The notes beneath the pieces are model-generated. The model saw only the letters and a list, made by a program, of their open reading frames with translations, was not told where the DNA came from and did no database searches. Shown one piece after another: positions 8,489-16,860 of a stretch of DNA of 33,548 nt (the first letter of the stretch is position 1; the number at the start of each line of letters is the position of its first letter). The position numbers and the translations under genes were made by a program. The stretch is taken from assembly GCA_030592345.1 (NCBI GenBank), contig JAUVJO010000003.1, forward strand, positions 1 through 33,548, given 5' to 3'. Origin of the DNA: Deltaproteobacteria bacterium (lineage in GTDB: Bacteria > Desulfobacterota > Desulfobacteria > Desulfobacterales > C00003060).

Positions 8489-9457
8489 CTAAGTTGATCG
8501 ACTTTCGGCCAGAGTCCTGCTGCTTGCCTCAATCTGCTCAATGATGTCCAGGGCGACACTGAGAGCGTTTCGGCCGTCATGCGCTGAGACCAATGGCGAC
8601 TGTCGAGTCCTTACTGACTCCACAAATGACCTTATCTCTGTTTCCAAAGAATCGGCCTTTTCAAAGGTCGATCGTTCCATGGACATCCCCGGGACAGGAA
8701 GATCAGTCCCTGGGCCATCCTTTCGGATGATGGTAATATCGTGGTTTGCATAATCCACGGAAACATAAGTGCCCTTCTGAAAGAAGCGTATCTTTCGCAT
8801 GTTTTTTATTGAAATCCGGCTGGCAGTCACGTTTGCAACACAACCATTATTAAAAATCAAGCGTGCGTTGGCAATATCTACGCGTGAAGACATGACTGGA
8901 ACTCCAGCGGCATGCATGCTCTCGAGATCGGAGTCTACAAATTTCAATATGATGTCGATGTCATGTATCATTAAATCTAAGACGACATCGACTTCTGTTC
9001 CCCTGTCCTTAAAAGCACTTAAACGGTGCGACTCTATGAACAATGGCTCGTCTACCACCTTGCTCAGTGCTATGACCGCTGGATTGAATCTTTCCAGATG
9101 GCCCACCTGGATGATCGAGCCATGGGAATCAGCAACTCTAATGAGAGCATCCGCTTCCTCAAGGGTCTCTGTTATGGGTTTTTCGACCAACGTATCCACA
9201 CTGTTTTCCAGGAAATCACGGCTAACGGGAAAATGAACCGGTGTAGGCACAACTACGCTTACCGCGTCCACCTTACCTATGAGATCCCTGTAATCCGTGA
9301 ATGATTCGGTTCCAAGCAGATTGGCAACAGCTTCTGCCCTGTCGGCAACAATATCCACAACGCCCACCAGCTCAACGTTTTCCAGGCGCGCATATTTCTC
9401 GGCATGAAACTTACCGAGATAACCCACTCCAACAACCCCAACACGTATAGGTTTCAT
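8489..9457 (-). CDS. Gfo/Idh/MocA family NAD(P)-dependent sugar oxidoreductase
   Basis: Rossmann-fold oxidoreductase of 322 residues with nucleotide motif VGVGYLG (residues 9-15), the EKP motif (92-94) that supplies the family's catalytic Lys, GHLERFNP, and a DLMIHDIDIIL stretch matching the family's conserved HDID site. It sits between lpxI and lpxB. In Acidithiobacillus ferrooxidans the homologous-type enzyme GnnA, encoded near lpxA, oxidises UDP-GlcNAc at C3 so that GnnB can aminate it, giving amide-linked 3-acyl chains. A GnnA-like job is possible, but no aminotransferase of the GnnB type is in the cluster. The start ATG has no Shine-Dalgarno sequence; a family C tract lies 18 bp upstream. 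Confidence 0.88.
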   Translation of the reverse strand: MKPIRVGVVGVGYLGKFHAEKYARLENVELVGVVDIVADRAEAVANLLGTESFTDYRDLIGKVDAVSVVVPTPVHFPVSRDFLENSVDTLVEKPITETLEEADALIRVADSHGSIIQVGHLERFNPAVIALSKVVDEPLFIESHRLSAFKDRGTEVDVVLDLMIHDIDIILKFVDSDLESMHAAGVPVMSSRVDIANARLIFNNGCVANVTASRISIKNMRKIRFFQKGTYVSVDYANHDITIIRKDGPGTDLPVPGMSMERSTFEKADSLETEIRSFVESVRTRQSPLVSAHDGRNALSVALDIIEQIEASSRTLAESRST

Positions 9458-9475
9458 AGTTTATTCACTAATATA

Positions 9476-9517
9476 AAGTGCCTAAAGTGAACTAAAGTGA
9501 GCTAAAGTGTCTAAAGT
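9476..9517 (+). repeat. Family C tract, plus orientation (left arm of pair)
   Basis: Four spaced copies of CTAAAGTG (GTGCCTAAAGTGAACTAAAG and continuing). It faces the opposite-orientation tract at 9603-9644 across 85 bp, so the two could pair as stem arms. It lies just upstream of the Gfo/Idh start codon. Confidence 0.85.
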
Positions 9518-9602
9518 CAAGAAAAGGAGGATTTCAGGAATTGAGGTCGGATAGATATCTTTCAATTCACAATTCCCCGGTTCCCCAATCCTTAATAATC
9601 AC

Positions 9603-9644
9603 AACTTTAGGCACTTTAGCTCACTTTAGACACTTTAGGCACTT
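9603..9644 (-). repeat. Family C tract, minus orientation (right arm of pair)
   Basis: ACTTTAGGCACTTTAGCTCA followed by further CACTTTAG units, the reverse complement of the tract at 9476-9517. It ends three bases before the lpxI stop codon. Confidence 0.85.
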
Positions 9645-9647
9645 GTC

Positions 9648-10454
9648 TTACTCCATACCTATTATCGCAATCCCGTTCTCATCCGCTACCCTTACCATCT
9701 CGTCCCTATCAAATACGACTGTATTGTCTGCCTCAACTGCCAGGACCGAGGCGCAAACATCAGACATGGCCTGAATGGTATTGACTCCGACGGCAGGCAT
9801 GTCAAATCGCATGTCCTGGTTTGGCTTGCTTGCCTTCACAACGACAGTTTTTTTTCTTCCAAGCTCCCCTCCTCGTTTTATGGTGGCATCAGTACCATCA
9901 ATCGCCTCAACTGCCATCACTGCCCTGTCTCTGACAACCACCGTCTGACCGATATCCAGCCTTCCGATCTCCTTTACTATACGCCACCCAAAATGCACGT
10001 CAGCCATCTCAGCCCTAGAGGGCTTGCGACGTGTCCAAATGCCTTTTTGTGCCAGGATCTCCGGCACCAAAAAAGTGGAGGCATGCATGGTAATGCCTGC
10101 CTTTTCCAGTTCGTCGGCAAACGCACGAAGAACTCCATCATCCTGCGTGTGGTCCATGGTGGCCAGAACCTTCAGTGCCCTTAGGTCAGGCCTTACATCA
10201 GAAAACATTCTGGTCTTTGTAATAGCCCCAGCCATTACCGCATCCCTGACTCCATGGTCCCTAAAAAACGAAATGAGTCGATTCACCTGGCCCAGCTTGA
10301 TCCACTTTGTCGCCTCCACAAACGTCTCCAGGCGACCTTCTGTTTCTCCCACATGCGCTACAGCGTAAACCCTTAATCCCTTTTTCCGGGCTGCCCTTGA
10401 AAAAACAACAGGAAACTGTCCGCTTCCCGCAATTAGTCCTATACGTTCCATCAC
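9648..10454 (-). CDS. lpxI: UDP-2,3-diacylglucosamine diphosphatase LpxI (DUF1009)
   Basis: Hydrolyses UDP-2,3-diacylglucosamine to lipid X and UMP, replacing the unrelated LpxH in many bacteria. The 268-residue protein shows the DUF1009 pattern: IGLIAGSGQFP at the start, MAGAITKTRMF, STFLVPEILA, and the C-terminal KPNQDMRFDMPAVG block containing conserved Asp residues. The gene starts GTG-ATG; the GTG overlaps the lpxA stop by four bases (GTGA) and the second-codon ATG by one, so either start gives tight coupling. Immediately downstream is a family C repeat, then the Gfo/Idh gene. Confidence 0.95.
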   Translation of the reverse strand: MMERIGLIAGSGQFPVVFSRAARKKGLRVYAVAHVGETEGRLETFVEATKWIKLGQVNRLISFFRDHGVRDAVMAGAITKTRMFSDVRPDLRALKVLATMDHTQDDGVLRAFADELEKAGITMHASTFLVPEILAQKGIWTRRKPSRAEMADVHFGWRIVKEIGRLDIGQTVVVRDRAVMAVEAIDGTDATIKRGGELGRKKTVVVKASKPNQDMRFDMPAVGVNTIQAMSDVCASVLAVEADNTVVFDRDEMVRVADENGIAIIGME

Positions 10455-11224
10455 CTCGTTATCCCACGCTCCGAGGACTTGATAAATTCTACCAGACTAG
10501 TAACCTCGGGGGCCTGATCGACCTCTGCATTGACCCTTTCGATCGCTTCGTTCAACGTCAACCCCAGGCGAAACACGATGCGATAGGCCTTTTTAAGAGC
10601 AAGGACCGTCTCTGTTTGAAAATCACGCCGCTTCAGCCCAACGACATTCAACCCGTGGAGTTTTGCCCGGGGCGTACCCGAGGCAAGCATGTAGGGCGGA
10701 ACGTCTTTTGTAACCGCAGTGACAGCCCCCACAAAGGCAAAGTCTCCGATCCGTACAAATTGGTGGACCGCCACAAACGCCCCCAAGGTCGCGTAATCTC
10801 CCAGCTTGATATGACCACCCAGGCTTGCAGCATTGGCAAGGATAACCTTTCGGCCAGTGAAGCAGTCGTGAGCAATGTGCACATAGGCCATCAAAAAATT
10901 CTCTTCCCCAATTTCGGTCATTCCCCCCCCGAACCCGGTTCCACGGTGAATCGTCACGAATTCACGAATGGTAGTTCCACGACCGATTCTCAAAAAAGTT
11001 TTTTCCCCTCTGTATTTAAGATCCTGGGGCATGGCACCTATGGCCGCGTGCTGAAAAATCGTGCAATCCGGTCCAATGGTCGTATACTGGTCGATGGTCA
11101 CATGAGCACCAATGGTAGTGCCAGCATGTATTTGAACGTCAGGACCTATAACAACATAGGGCCCGATTTCTACATCAGGATCGATCAAGGCATTTGAATC
11201 AATCACAGCCGTAGGATGTATCAT
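10451..11224 (-). CDS. lpxA: UDP-N-acetylglucosamine acyltransferase
   Basis: First enzyme of lipid A synthesis; transfers a 3-hydroxyacyl chain from ACP to the sugar 3 position. The protein is a left-handed beta-helix of hexapeptide repeats, 257 residues (Escherichia coli 262). By eye alignment the catalytic and binding histidines are all kept: H116, H119 (E. coli H125), H138 and H154. The hydrocarbon-ruler position, E. coli G173, is A167 here (FVGAVTAV), which may shorten the preferred chain. ATG at 11224 overlaps the fabZ stop (ATGA); the longer ORF to 11293 is just readthrough of fabZ in another frame. Confidence 0.96.
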   Translation of the reverse strand: MIHPTAVIDSNALIDPDVEIGPYVVIGPDVQIHAGTTIGAHVTIDQYTTIGPDCTIFQHAAIGAMPQDLKYRGEKTFLRIGRGTTIREFVTIHRGTGFGGGMTEIGEENFLMAYVHIAHDCFTGRKVILANAASLGGHIKLGDYATLGAFVAVHQFVRIGDFAFVGAVTAVTKDVPPYMLASGTPRAKLHGLNVVGLKRRDFQTETVLALKKAYRIVFRLGLTLNEAIERVNAEVDQAPEVTSLVEFIKSSERGITR

Positions 11225-11667
11225 GGCTTTTCTCCTGTCATGGCCGTGATCTCGGCATCTGCAACCAGCTTTCCGTCCACTGTTGCCTTGCATAACATTC
11301 TTGATACGTTTCCGCGTCTTCTAGTCCAGATTATTTCAAACACGAGTTGGTCTCCCGGAACGACGGGTTTTCTGAAACGGGCCTTATCAATGCCCATGAA
11401 GTAGACCGGGCCCCCCCTCTTTTCCTCCGGCAGAGAAGCATAAACAAGCACACCTCCTATCTGCGCCATGGCTTCAACAATGAGCACACCCGGCATAACG
11501 GGTGTTCCCGGAAAATGGCCCTGGAAAAACGGTTCATTTATTGTAACATTCTTAATGCCGACAATGCGTTCATCCGGCACCAGTTCGATAATCCGATCAA
11601 CCAAAATAAAGGGATACCGGTGGGGCAAGAGCTCCATGATCTTCAGGATGTCATATACCATTTTCAC
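11221..11667 (-). CDS. fabZ: 3-hydroxyacyl-ACP dehydratase FabZ
   Basis: Dehydrates 3-hydroxyacyl-ACP in fatty acid synthesis, competing with LpxA and LpxD for the same acyl-ACP pool; the location between lpxD and lpxA is the widespread arrangement. The 148-residue hot-dog-fold protein has [12 protein letters not shown] (residues 14-25), [11 protein letters not shown] with catalytic His51, and the helix with Glu65 (VLIVEAMAQ). The start is GTG at 11667: AAGGA is seven bases upstream, whereas the ATG two codons later would be too far from it. The stop overlaps lpxA. Confidence 0.96.
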   Translation of the reverse strand: MKMVYDILKIMELLPHRYPFILVDRIIELVPDERIVGIKNVTINEPFFQGHFPGTPVMPGVLIVEAMAQIGGVLVYASLPEEKRGGPVYFMGIDKARFRKPVVPGDQLVFEIIWTRRRGNVSRMLCKATVDGKLVADAEITAMTGEKP

Positions 11668-11680
11668 TTCTAATTCCTTT

Positions 11681-12703
11681 TTATACCTTTTCCAGTTCTT
11701 CGATTCGCCCCTCCAGCTCTCTTAGCTTCTTTTTCATATCAGGAAGTTTCGGAATAATATTAGAAACTCTTAACCACAACCGATGGGGCATGCCGGGACT
11801 ACCGGTGACGACCTGACCATCAGGTACAGACTTGGCAATCCCCGCTTGGGGTCCGATAGTCGCACGGTCACCAATGTTAAGATGTCCTGCAATTCCTGCC
11901 TGGGCGGCCAGAATCGCATGGTTTCCGATCGTAACACTACCGGATATGCCCACTTGAGCGACAAGGACAGTATCTTCACCCACCACTACATTGTGAGCAA
12001 TTTGAATCAGGTTATCTGTCTTCACGCCCCGTTTGATCCAGGTCTTGCCAAAGGTGGCTCGATCTATCGTATTGCAGGCACCGATCTCAACATCATCATC
12101 GATACGCACGATACCAACCTGGGGAATCTTATAGTACTTATCGCCATCAGACGCAAAGCCAAAGCCTTCGCTGCCGATCACAGATCCTGCCTGGATGATA
12201 ACTCTGTTACCAATCTGGCAACGGTCCAAAATAGACACATTGGGATGCACAACCACATTGTTTCCGATCTCCACGCTGTTGCCAATCATTACTCCGGCGT
12301 GGAGAGTGACGCAGTCACCCAGGGTGACGTCGTCTCCGATGAATACACCTGCATATATTGAGATCTCTTTGCCGTGCCTGAACTTCTTGCCCACATGTGC
12401 TTGTTGGCTGATACCAATCACTGGCCGTGAAACAGCGTGGAACAGGCCCGAAACCTTCGCTAAAGCCAAATAAGGGTTTTCAACACGCACAAGGATCTTC
12501 TTGGATCGATCAATCTCAAACGGGACAATCACCGCACTGGCACCGGTCTCATCAATCCGTTCCCTGTACCTGGCAGATGTGGCAAAGGTTATGTCCTCAG
12601 GGCCGGCTTCATCAAGGGCGGCAACACCCCGAATGATACAATCACCGGGACCTGCCAGCTCACCCCCGACAAGCTCGGCAATCTTGCCTACGGTCAGTTC
12701 CAT
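11681..12703 (-). CDS. lpxD: UDP-3-O-acylglucosamine N-acyltransferase
   Basis: Adds the N-linked 3-hydroxyacyl chain to UDP-3-O-acylglucosamine. The 340 residues comprise the N-terminal uridine-binding domain (about 1-100, with [18 protein letters not shown]), a hexapeptide-repeat beta-helix with the catalytic His in [10 protein letters not shown] (H237, E. coli H239), and a short C-terminal coiled coil ([17 protein letters not shown]). ATG at 12703. It is 13 bp from fabZ. If the Gfo/Idh neighbour gives a 3-amino sugar, LpxA rather than LpxD would be the enzyme affected. Confidence 0.95.
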   Translation of the reverse strand: MELTVGKIAELVGGELAGPGDCIIRGVAALDEAGPEDITFATSARYRERIDETGASAVIVPFEIDRSKKILVRVENPYLALAKVSGLFHAVSRPVIGISQQAHVGKKFRHGKEISIYAGVFIGDDVTLGDCVTLHAGVMIGNSVEIGNNVVVHPNVSILDRCQIGNRVIIQAGSVIGSEGFGFASDGDKYYKIPQVGIVRIDDDVEIGACNTIDRATFGKTWIKRGVKTDNLIQIAHNVVVGEDTVLVAQVGISGSVTIGNHAILAAQAGIAGHLNIGDRATIGPQAGIAKSVPDGQVVTGSPGMPHRLWLRVSNIIPKLPDMKKKLRELEGRIEELEKV

Positions 12704-12749
12704 TTCCTGTCACCCATTTGACGTCATTTATTTTAGATAATCGTTTTTC

Positions 12750-12815
12750 ATTCGATGTTGGACGTTCGATGTTCGATGTTCATCTTTTAATATGTTCGAC
12801 GTTCATCTTTCAAAA
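12750..12815. repeat. GTTCGATGTT direct-repeat tract between lpxD and ompH
   Basis: The 164 bp gap between lpxD and ompH holds overlapping copies of GTTCGATGTT and GTTCATCTTT (TTCGATGTTGGACGTTCGAT and onward). It resembles the other low-complexity intergenic tracts of this genome. No promoter is evident. Confidence 0.6.
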
Positions 12816-12867
12816 CAATCCCGTACGGCATAAATGTAACCTGTGAACGTTTAAAACAACTTAGCGC

Positions 12868-13446
12868 TTATGACTCTTTTTCCTCTGACCTGCCTGTTGA
12901 TTTGTCTTTCTTTCCTGCACGTTTTGTATCCAGGACATCATACGCCTCTATGACCCGGTCTGTGATATCAATGGTATCTGGTGCATAGACCACACCCCCA
13001 AACCGGCGTTCGAGAATCAATAAATAGCCCTCTCGCCTTCCTATTTCTTCAGCAATCTCAAAAACGTCTTTTTTGATCTCATCAGAGAGCTTAAGGTTCA
13101 GGTCCTTTAGATTTTCCAGGTACCGTCTTTTGAGAGACTGTAGATCGTTTGCCATGATCCGAAAGTTCCGTTCCTTTTCCTCGCGGGCTTCCAGGCTCAT
13201 GACCAGGGCCTTCTGCTCAAGGGACTTCTGCAATTCCTCAATCTTAGCCTCTTTTTCTTTAAGGACCTGTTCCATTTTCTTTCCTTGGCTCTTGATCTCA
13301 ACAGCAGATCGCTTACCGGCAATCGAGGCGTCGATTACCGTTTGGAAGTCTATAATCCCTATTTTTGCCACCTCGGCCCCGTAAACGACTCCGGCAGTAC
13401 AAAACAAACAGAAAATGACAGATATAAAAACCGTACGCATCTTCAT
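12868..13446 (-). CDS. OmpH/Skp family periplasmic chaperone
   Basis: Holdase chaperone for unfolded outer-membrane proteins on their way to BamA. With the ATG at 13446 (AAGGAGG about seven bases upstream) the protein is 192 residues: a signal peptide with a hydrophobic core (FISVIFCLFCTAGVV) and probable cleavage near residue 24, the family start KIGIIDFQTVIDAS, then a charged coiled coil (about 55-125, EKEAKIEELQKSLEQKA) that forms the tentacles. The longer ORF to 13509 has no ribosome site and starts inside a repeat. Directly downstream of bamA, the usual order. Confidence 0.93.
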   Translation of the reverse strand: MKMRTVFISVIFCLFCTAGVVYGAEVAKIGIIDFQTVIDASIAGKRSAVEIKSQGKKMEQVLKEKEAKIEELQKSLEQKALVMSLEAREEKERNFRIMANDLQSLKRRYLENLKDLNLKLSDEIKKDVFEIAEEIGRREGYLLILERRFGGVVYAPDTIDITDRVIEAYDVLDTKRAGKKDKSTGRSEEKES

Positions 13447-13464
13447 GAAAAACCTCCTTGTCTT

Positions 13465-13505
13465 GTCATTGGTCATTTGTGAACCAACGACGAATGACAA
13501 ATGAC
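13465..13505. repeat. Family E inverted repeat (GTCATTTGT/ACAAATGAC)
   Basis: A perfect 9 bp inverted repeat, GTCATTTGT at 13472-13480 and ACAAATGAC at 13497-13505, fills the short bamA-ompH gap and abuts the bamA stop codon. The same words recur at 18111-18203 and in part at 22114-22127. Confidence 0.7.
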
Positions 13506-16169
13506 TCAAAATGCCGCCCCCATGGCAAACTCAAAGCGTCCCTCACCTTTCTGACCTTGTTTATCATCCAAAATGTAACCATACTCCAAACGAATCGGAC
13601 CCATGGGCGAAAACCACCGGATACCATATCCTATACTGCTTCTGAGCTCTCCGAGGTCCATATTTTCTCCATTTTCATAGGACATTCCCGTATCGTAGAA
13701 AAGCACACCCTGCAAACCTGACTTCTTTACAATGGGAAACATAAACTCCACATTGAATTGCAGCATCTTGTTCCCGCCGATCGGATCATCAGTATCCGGA
13801 TCCTTGGGACTGATATCTCGCCATTCATAACCCCGCACCGAGCCTATACCTCCCAGGTAGAAACGTTCCCATACTGGCACCTTGCCGGTACTGTTTCCGC
13901 CGATAAAGCCGATGCGGCCATGTAACAGGCCGACCGTATCCCATAAAAGGGGGAAATACCATCCGGAATCCCCCACAAACTTGGTATAGCCAATATCTCC
14001 GCCAAAAGGTATGCCTGCGTGCTTGACCGTAATACTATGATCCGAGCCTTTAGTAGGCTGGAAGACCCGGTCTCTTGAATCGCGGTGCAAAACCGCGGTA
14101 ATGGTGTGGGCTACGTTTATCCCCTCCATATCCCTGATGGCATAGGAAGCGTCTTCGGTAAGATTTCTGATGTCACTCCGGTCATAGTTATACGACAGGA
14201 AGGCTCTGGTGTAATCAAGAACCGGATACCCAAACCGAATGGTCCCTCCAGTGCTATCCTTGTCATACGTGTCATAGTCCATCTCCGTCATATAAAGATC
14301 AAAACCTGCTACCAGGGGCATGTCAAAAAGCCACGGTTCAGTGAAGCCAAATGTGAAGGTATTTCTTCTGCCGCCCAGTTGGCCAAGGAGGTTCAAGGTA
14401 TATCCTTTCCCAAGAAAGTTCCTTTGTGAAATCGAGGCCATAAAAAACAGTTTGTCCACAGAACTGAAGCCACCGCCAAAGCTGAATGTTCCGGTTGGTT
14501 TTTCTGTCACGTCGAGCTTGAGGATAATCTTGTCATCAGCGCTACCTTTTGCCGTGTTTATCTTGATGTCCTCAAAATAATCAAGGCGGTGGAGGTTTTG
14601 CGCCCCCCTCTTTAATCGCTTCCCGCTATAAAGTTCCTGCTCATACACGTTGAGCTGTCTGCGGATGACCTTGTCCCTGGTCTTGGTGTTGCCGGCAATT
14701 ACGATCTTTTCGAAATAAACGAGTGGTCCCTTGTTGATCACATATGTGATATTGGCCTTGTGTTCTTCAAAGTCCTGATCAATACGCGGTGAAATATCAG
14801 GGTAAGCATAGCCTGCATCCGAGTATATGTCCCCCAGAGCAAGGAGGTCTTGTCTTATCACTTCCCGGTTGTAGACCCCTTGCCTGCAAATCCTTATCTT
14901 CTCAAGCAAGATATCTTTCGGCTGAATCAGGTCTCCCTCAAGGTCAACTCTGCCAACCTTAAACTGGGGCCCCTCTTCTATCTTGATAGTGATATGAATC
15001 CAGCGCCCATCATAGGTAATCTCTGGCTCACCAACTCTTGCCTGAATGTAGCCGTGATTGTGATAGTAAGCAGCTATCTTGGATACATCCTGGTCCAAGA
15101 CTTCATAATCCAAATCGCCCGATGACGTAAGCAACGAAAACCAATCCTTCTCCGCTGTCTTCATCACGTCCTCCAACGTATCGTCATCAAAGGCATTGTT
15201 TCCCTCAAAAGAGATTACCTTGACAAAGACCTTCTCACCCTCTTTGATGACAAAAATAACATCAGCACGAGTATCTGAGACAGGCTCTATCTCATAGCTT
15301 ACCTCGACATGATGATAACCCTTTTCTTTGTAAAGATTTTCAATCTCACTTTGGGCATCTCGAAGGCTGTTGACGTTTAGGACAGACCCTTGTCTCATGT
15401 GGATCAAGTCTTTGATCTTTTCATCATCCAATGCATTGTTGCCTTTGACTTCGATGTTACGAAGCGTCTCCTTTTCCGTAACCTGAAAAGTCACAACCTT
15501 GCCTTCAGGCGTGTTGCTGGCCTCTACTCGAACGTCACCAAAATACCCCATCCTGAAAACCGATTTTACGTCATCCTGTATGTGCTTTGCCAGATACGTA
15601 TCACCCTTCTTAGTCTTGACAACCCTTTTTATGGCCTCAGTTTCTATCCGCTTGTTCCCCATGATCACGACCTGTACGACCTTCTCCCGTTTGAGTATCT
15701 TCATACTAAGGTCGCGGCCCAGTTGACGAACCGAATCTTCCAGGCTCTCAATGCCTTCCCCTTCCACATAAAAGGCATCCGGAAGCTTTTCACCGTAGGA
15801 CTCTACCATTTTGGCATCCAGGCTGTAACGTTTATCCATCTGCGTGAAGCTTCCCCAAATGACAAAATCGGCACCAACGCTCATGCCCAATGAACGGTAA
15901 TGATCCACGCCCAAGACTGCTTTACCCGTGGGGATCGGTTCACCTGCAAACGGTGCCTCTACGGCCAAAACACTATCCTCTTTGAGTTGCTGCACAAGCA
16001 GGGTCTGAATGTGGTCCCTCAAGGACTCGGCCCCTTCAGGGGTATGCACCTCAAAGGGCAAAACGACCACTGGCACACTCTCCTGGGCCAAAACACTCGG
16101 CCACCACGCCAACAAAATCACAACAGCAGACAACCAGTGTCTAAGTATATGTCTCTGTAAACGTATCAT
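13506..16169 (-). CDS. bamA: Outer-membrane assembly factor BamA with extra N-terminal domain
   Basis: Central Omp85 protein that folds beta-barrels into the outer membrane. The 887 residues include a signal peptide (1-28, cleavage near SVLAQ), an extra domain of about 135 residues (30-163) not found in enterobacterial BamA, POTRA domains from about 164 (VVQVVIMGNKRIETEAI) to about 555, and a 16-strand barrel with the loop-6 motif VRGYEW and GPIRLEYGY near the end. It ends in Phe (GAAF), the usual signal for its own insertion. The extra domain (VPVVVLPFEVHTPE, then ADFVIWGSF) resembles TolB-N-like folds. The ATG is one base after the lolD stop. Confidence 0.96.
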   Translation of the reverse strand: MIRLQRHILRHWLSAVVILLAWWPSVLAQESVPVVVLPFEVHTPEGAESLRDHIQTLLVQQLKEDSVLAVEAPFAGEPIPTGKAVLGVDHYRSLGMSVGADFVIWGSFTQMDKRYSLDAKMVESYGEKLPDAFYVEGEGIESLEDSVRQLGRDLSMKILKREKVVQVVIMGNKRIETEAIKRVVKTKKGDTYLAKHIQDDVKSVFRMGYFGDVRVEASNTPEGKVVTFQVTEKETLRNIEVKGNNALDDEKIKDLIHMRQGSVLNVNSLRDAQSEIENLYKEKGYHHVEVSYEIEPVSDTRADVIFVIKEGEKVFVKVISFEGNNAFDDDTLEDVMKTAEKDWFSLLTSSGDLDYEVLDQDVSKIAAYYHNHGYIQARVGEPEITYDGRWIHITIKIEEGPQFKVGRVDLEGDLIQPKDILLEKIRICRQGVYNREVIRQDLLALGDIYSDAGYAYPDISPRIDQDFEEHKANITYVINKGPLVYFEKIVIAGNTKTRDKVIRRQLNVYEQELYSGKRLKRGAQNLHRLDYFEDIKINTAKGSADDKIILKLDVTEKPTGTFSFGGGFSSVDKLFFMASISQRNFLGKGYTLNLLGQLGGRRNTFTFGFTEPWLFDMPLVAGFDLYMTEMDYDTYDKDSTGGTIRFGYPVLDYTRAFLSYNYDRSDIRNLTEDASYAIRDMEGINVAHTITAVLHRDSRDRVFQPTKGSDHSITVKHAGIPFGGDIGYTKFVGDSGWYFPLLWDTVGLLHGRIGFIGGNSTGKVPVWERFYLGGIGSVRGYEWRDISPKDPDTDDPIGGNKMLQFNVEFMFPIVKKSGLQGVLFYDTGMSYENGENMDLGELRSSIGYGIRWFSPMGPIRLEYGYILDDKQGQKGEGRFEFAMGAAF

Positions 16170-16170
16170 C

Positions 16171-16860
16171 TCAATTCACTGGCACTGTTTTGCCGTCTAT
16201 TAACGTCACCTGACGGGACAGTCTTTCTGCCAATTTCATATTGTGGGTGACGATCACGGCGGTAACACCGTCATCGCGGTTTAATGAAATCAAAAGGTCA
16301 TGTATGGTTTCACCAGTCTTGGTATCGAGGTTCCCCGTTGGCTCGTCTGCCAACAACACGGAAGGTTTGAGCACCAAAGACCTGGCCACAGCGACCCTTT
16401 GTTGTTCACCACCGGAGAGTTCCCCTACCTGGTGCCTGAAGCGATGCTTCATGCCCACACGTACCAATATGGCTTCGGCCAGTTCAGACGCCTCTTTGGC
16501 GTTCATCCCTTTTATCAAAGCGGGCATCATAGTGTTTTCGAGGGCGTCAAATTCCGGCAGCAGATGATGAAATTGAAATACAAAACCAATGGTCTGATTG
16601 CGGAAAGAAGCGAGTCTCTCATCATCATAACCAAAAACGCTCTTGCCTTTGAAAAGAACATCTCCACTATCCGGCCGTTCCAAGGTCCCCAGCACATGCA
16701 GAAGGGTTGACTTGCCCACCCCGGAGGCCCCAACAATGGCAACCATCTCTCCTTGCTCGATTTCCAAAGAGACACCTTGCAGCACGTCCACCCGGTTGCC
16801 ACTCGTGATGAACGATTTGTGAACCCCTATGACGCTTATCAACGGCTGCTGGCTATTCAT
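16171..16860 (-). CDS. lolD: Lipoprotein-releasing ABC ATPase LolD
   Basis: ATPase of the Lol complex, releasing lipoproteins from the inner membrane to LolA. The 229-residue protein has Walker A GASGVGKST near residue 43, the LolD-type Q-loop region FVFQFHHLLPEF, signature LSGGEQQRVAVARSL, Walker B VLLADEPTGNLD, and the switch His in IVTHN. FQFHHLLPEF distinguishes the LolD group from FtsE and MacB relatives. Its ATG overlaps the end of the permease gene by eight bases and its stop touches bamA. Confidence 0.94.
   Translation of the reverse strand: MNSQQPLISVIGVHKSFITSGNRVDVLQGVSLEIEQGEMVAIVGASGVGKSTLLHVLGTLERPDSGDVLFKGKSVFGYDDERLASFRNQTIGFVFQFHHLLPEFDALENTMMPALIKGMNAKEASELAEAILVRVGMKHRFRHQVGELSGGEQQRVAVARSLVLKPSVLLADEPTGNLDTKTGETIHDLLISLNRDDGVTAVIVTHNMKLAERLSRQVTLIDGKTVPVN

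Noticed and set aside
8248-8580. 110-residue minus-strand ORF spanning the lpxB/Gfo-Idh gap
   Set aside because: Overlaps both neighbours in other frames, is Arg/Ser-rich and has no recognisable domain.
10307-11197. Long (296-residue) plus-strand ORF opposite lpxI/lpxA
   Set aside because: Entirely antisense to lpxI and lpxA, which have complete motifs and tight overlaps; composition is that of a shadow frame.
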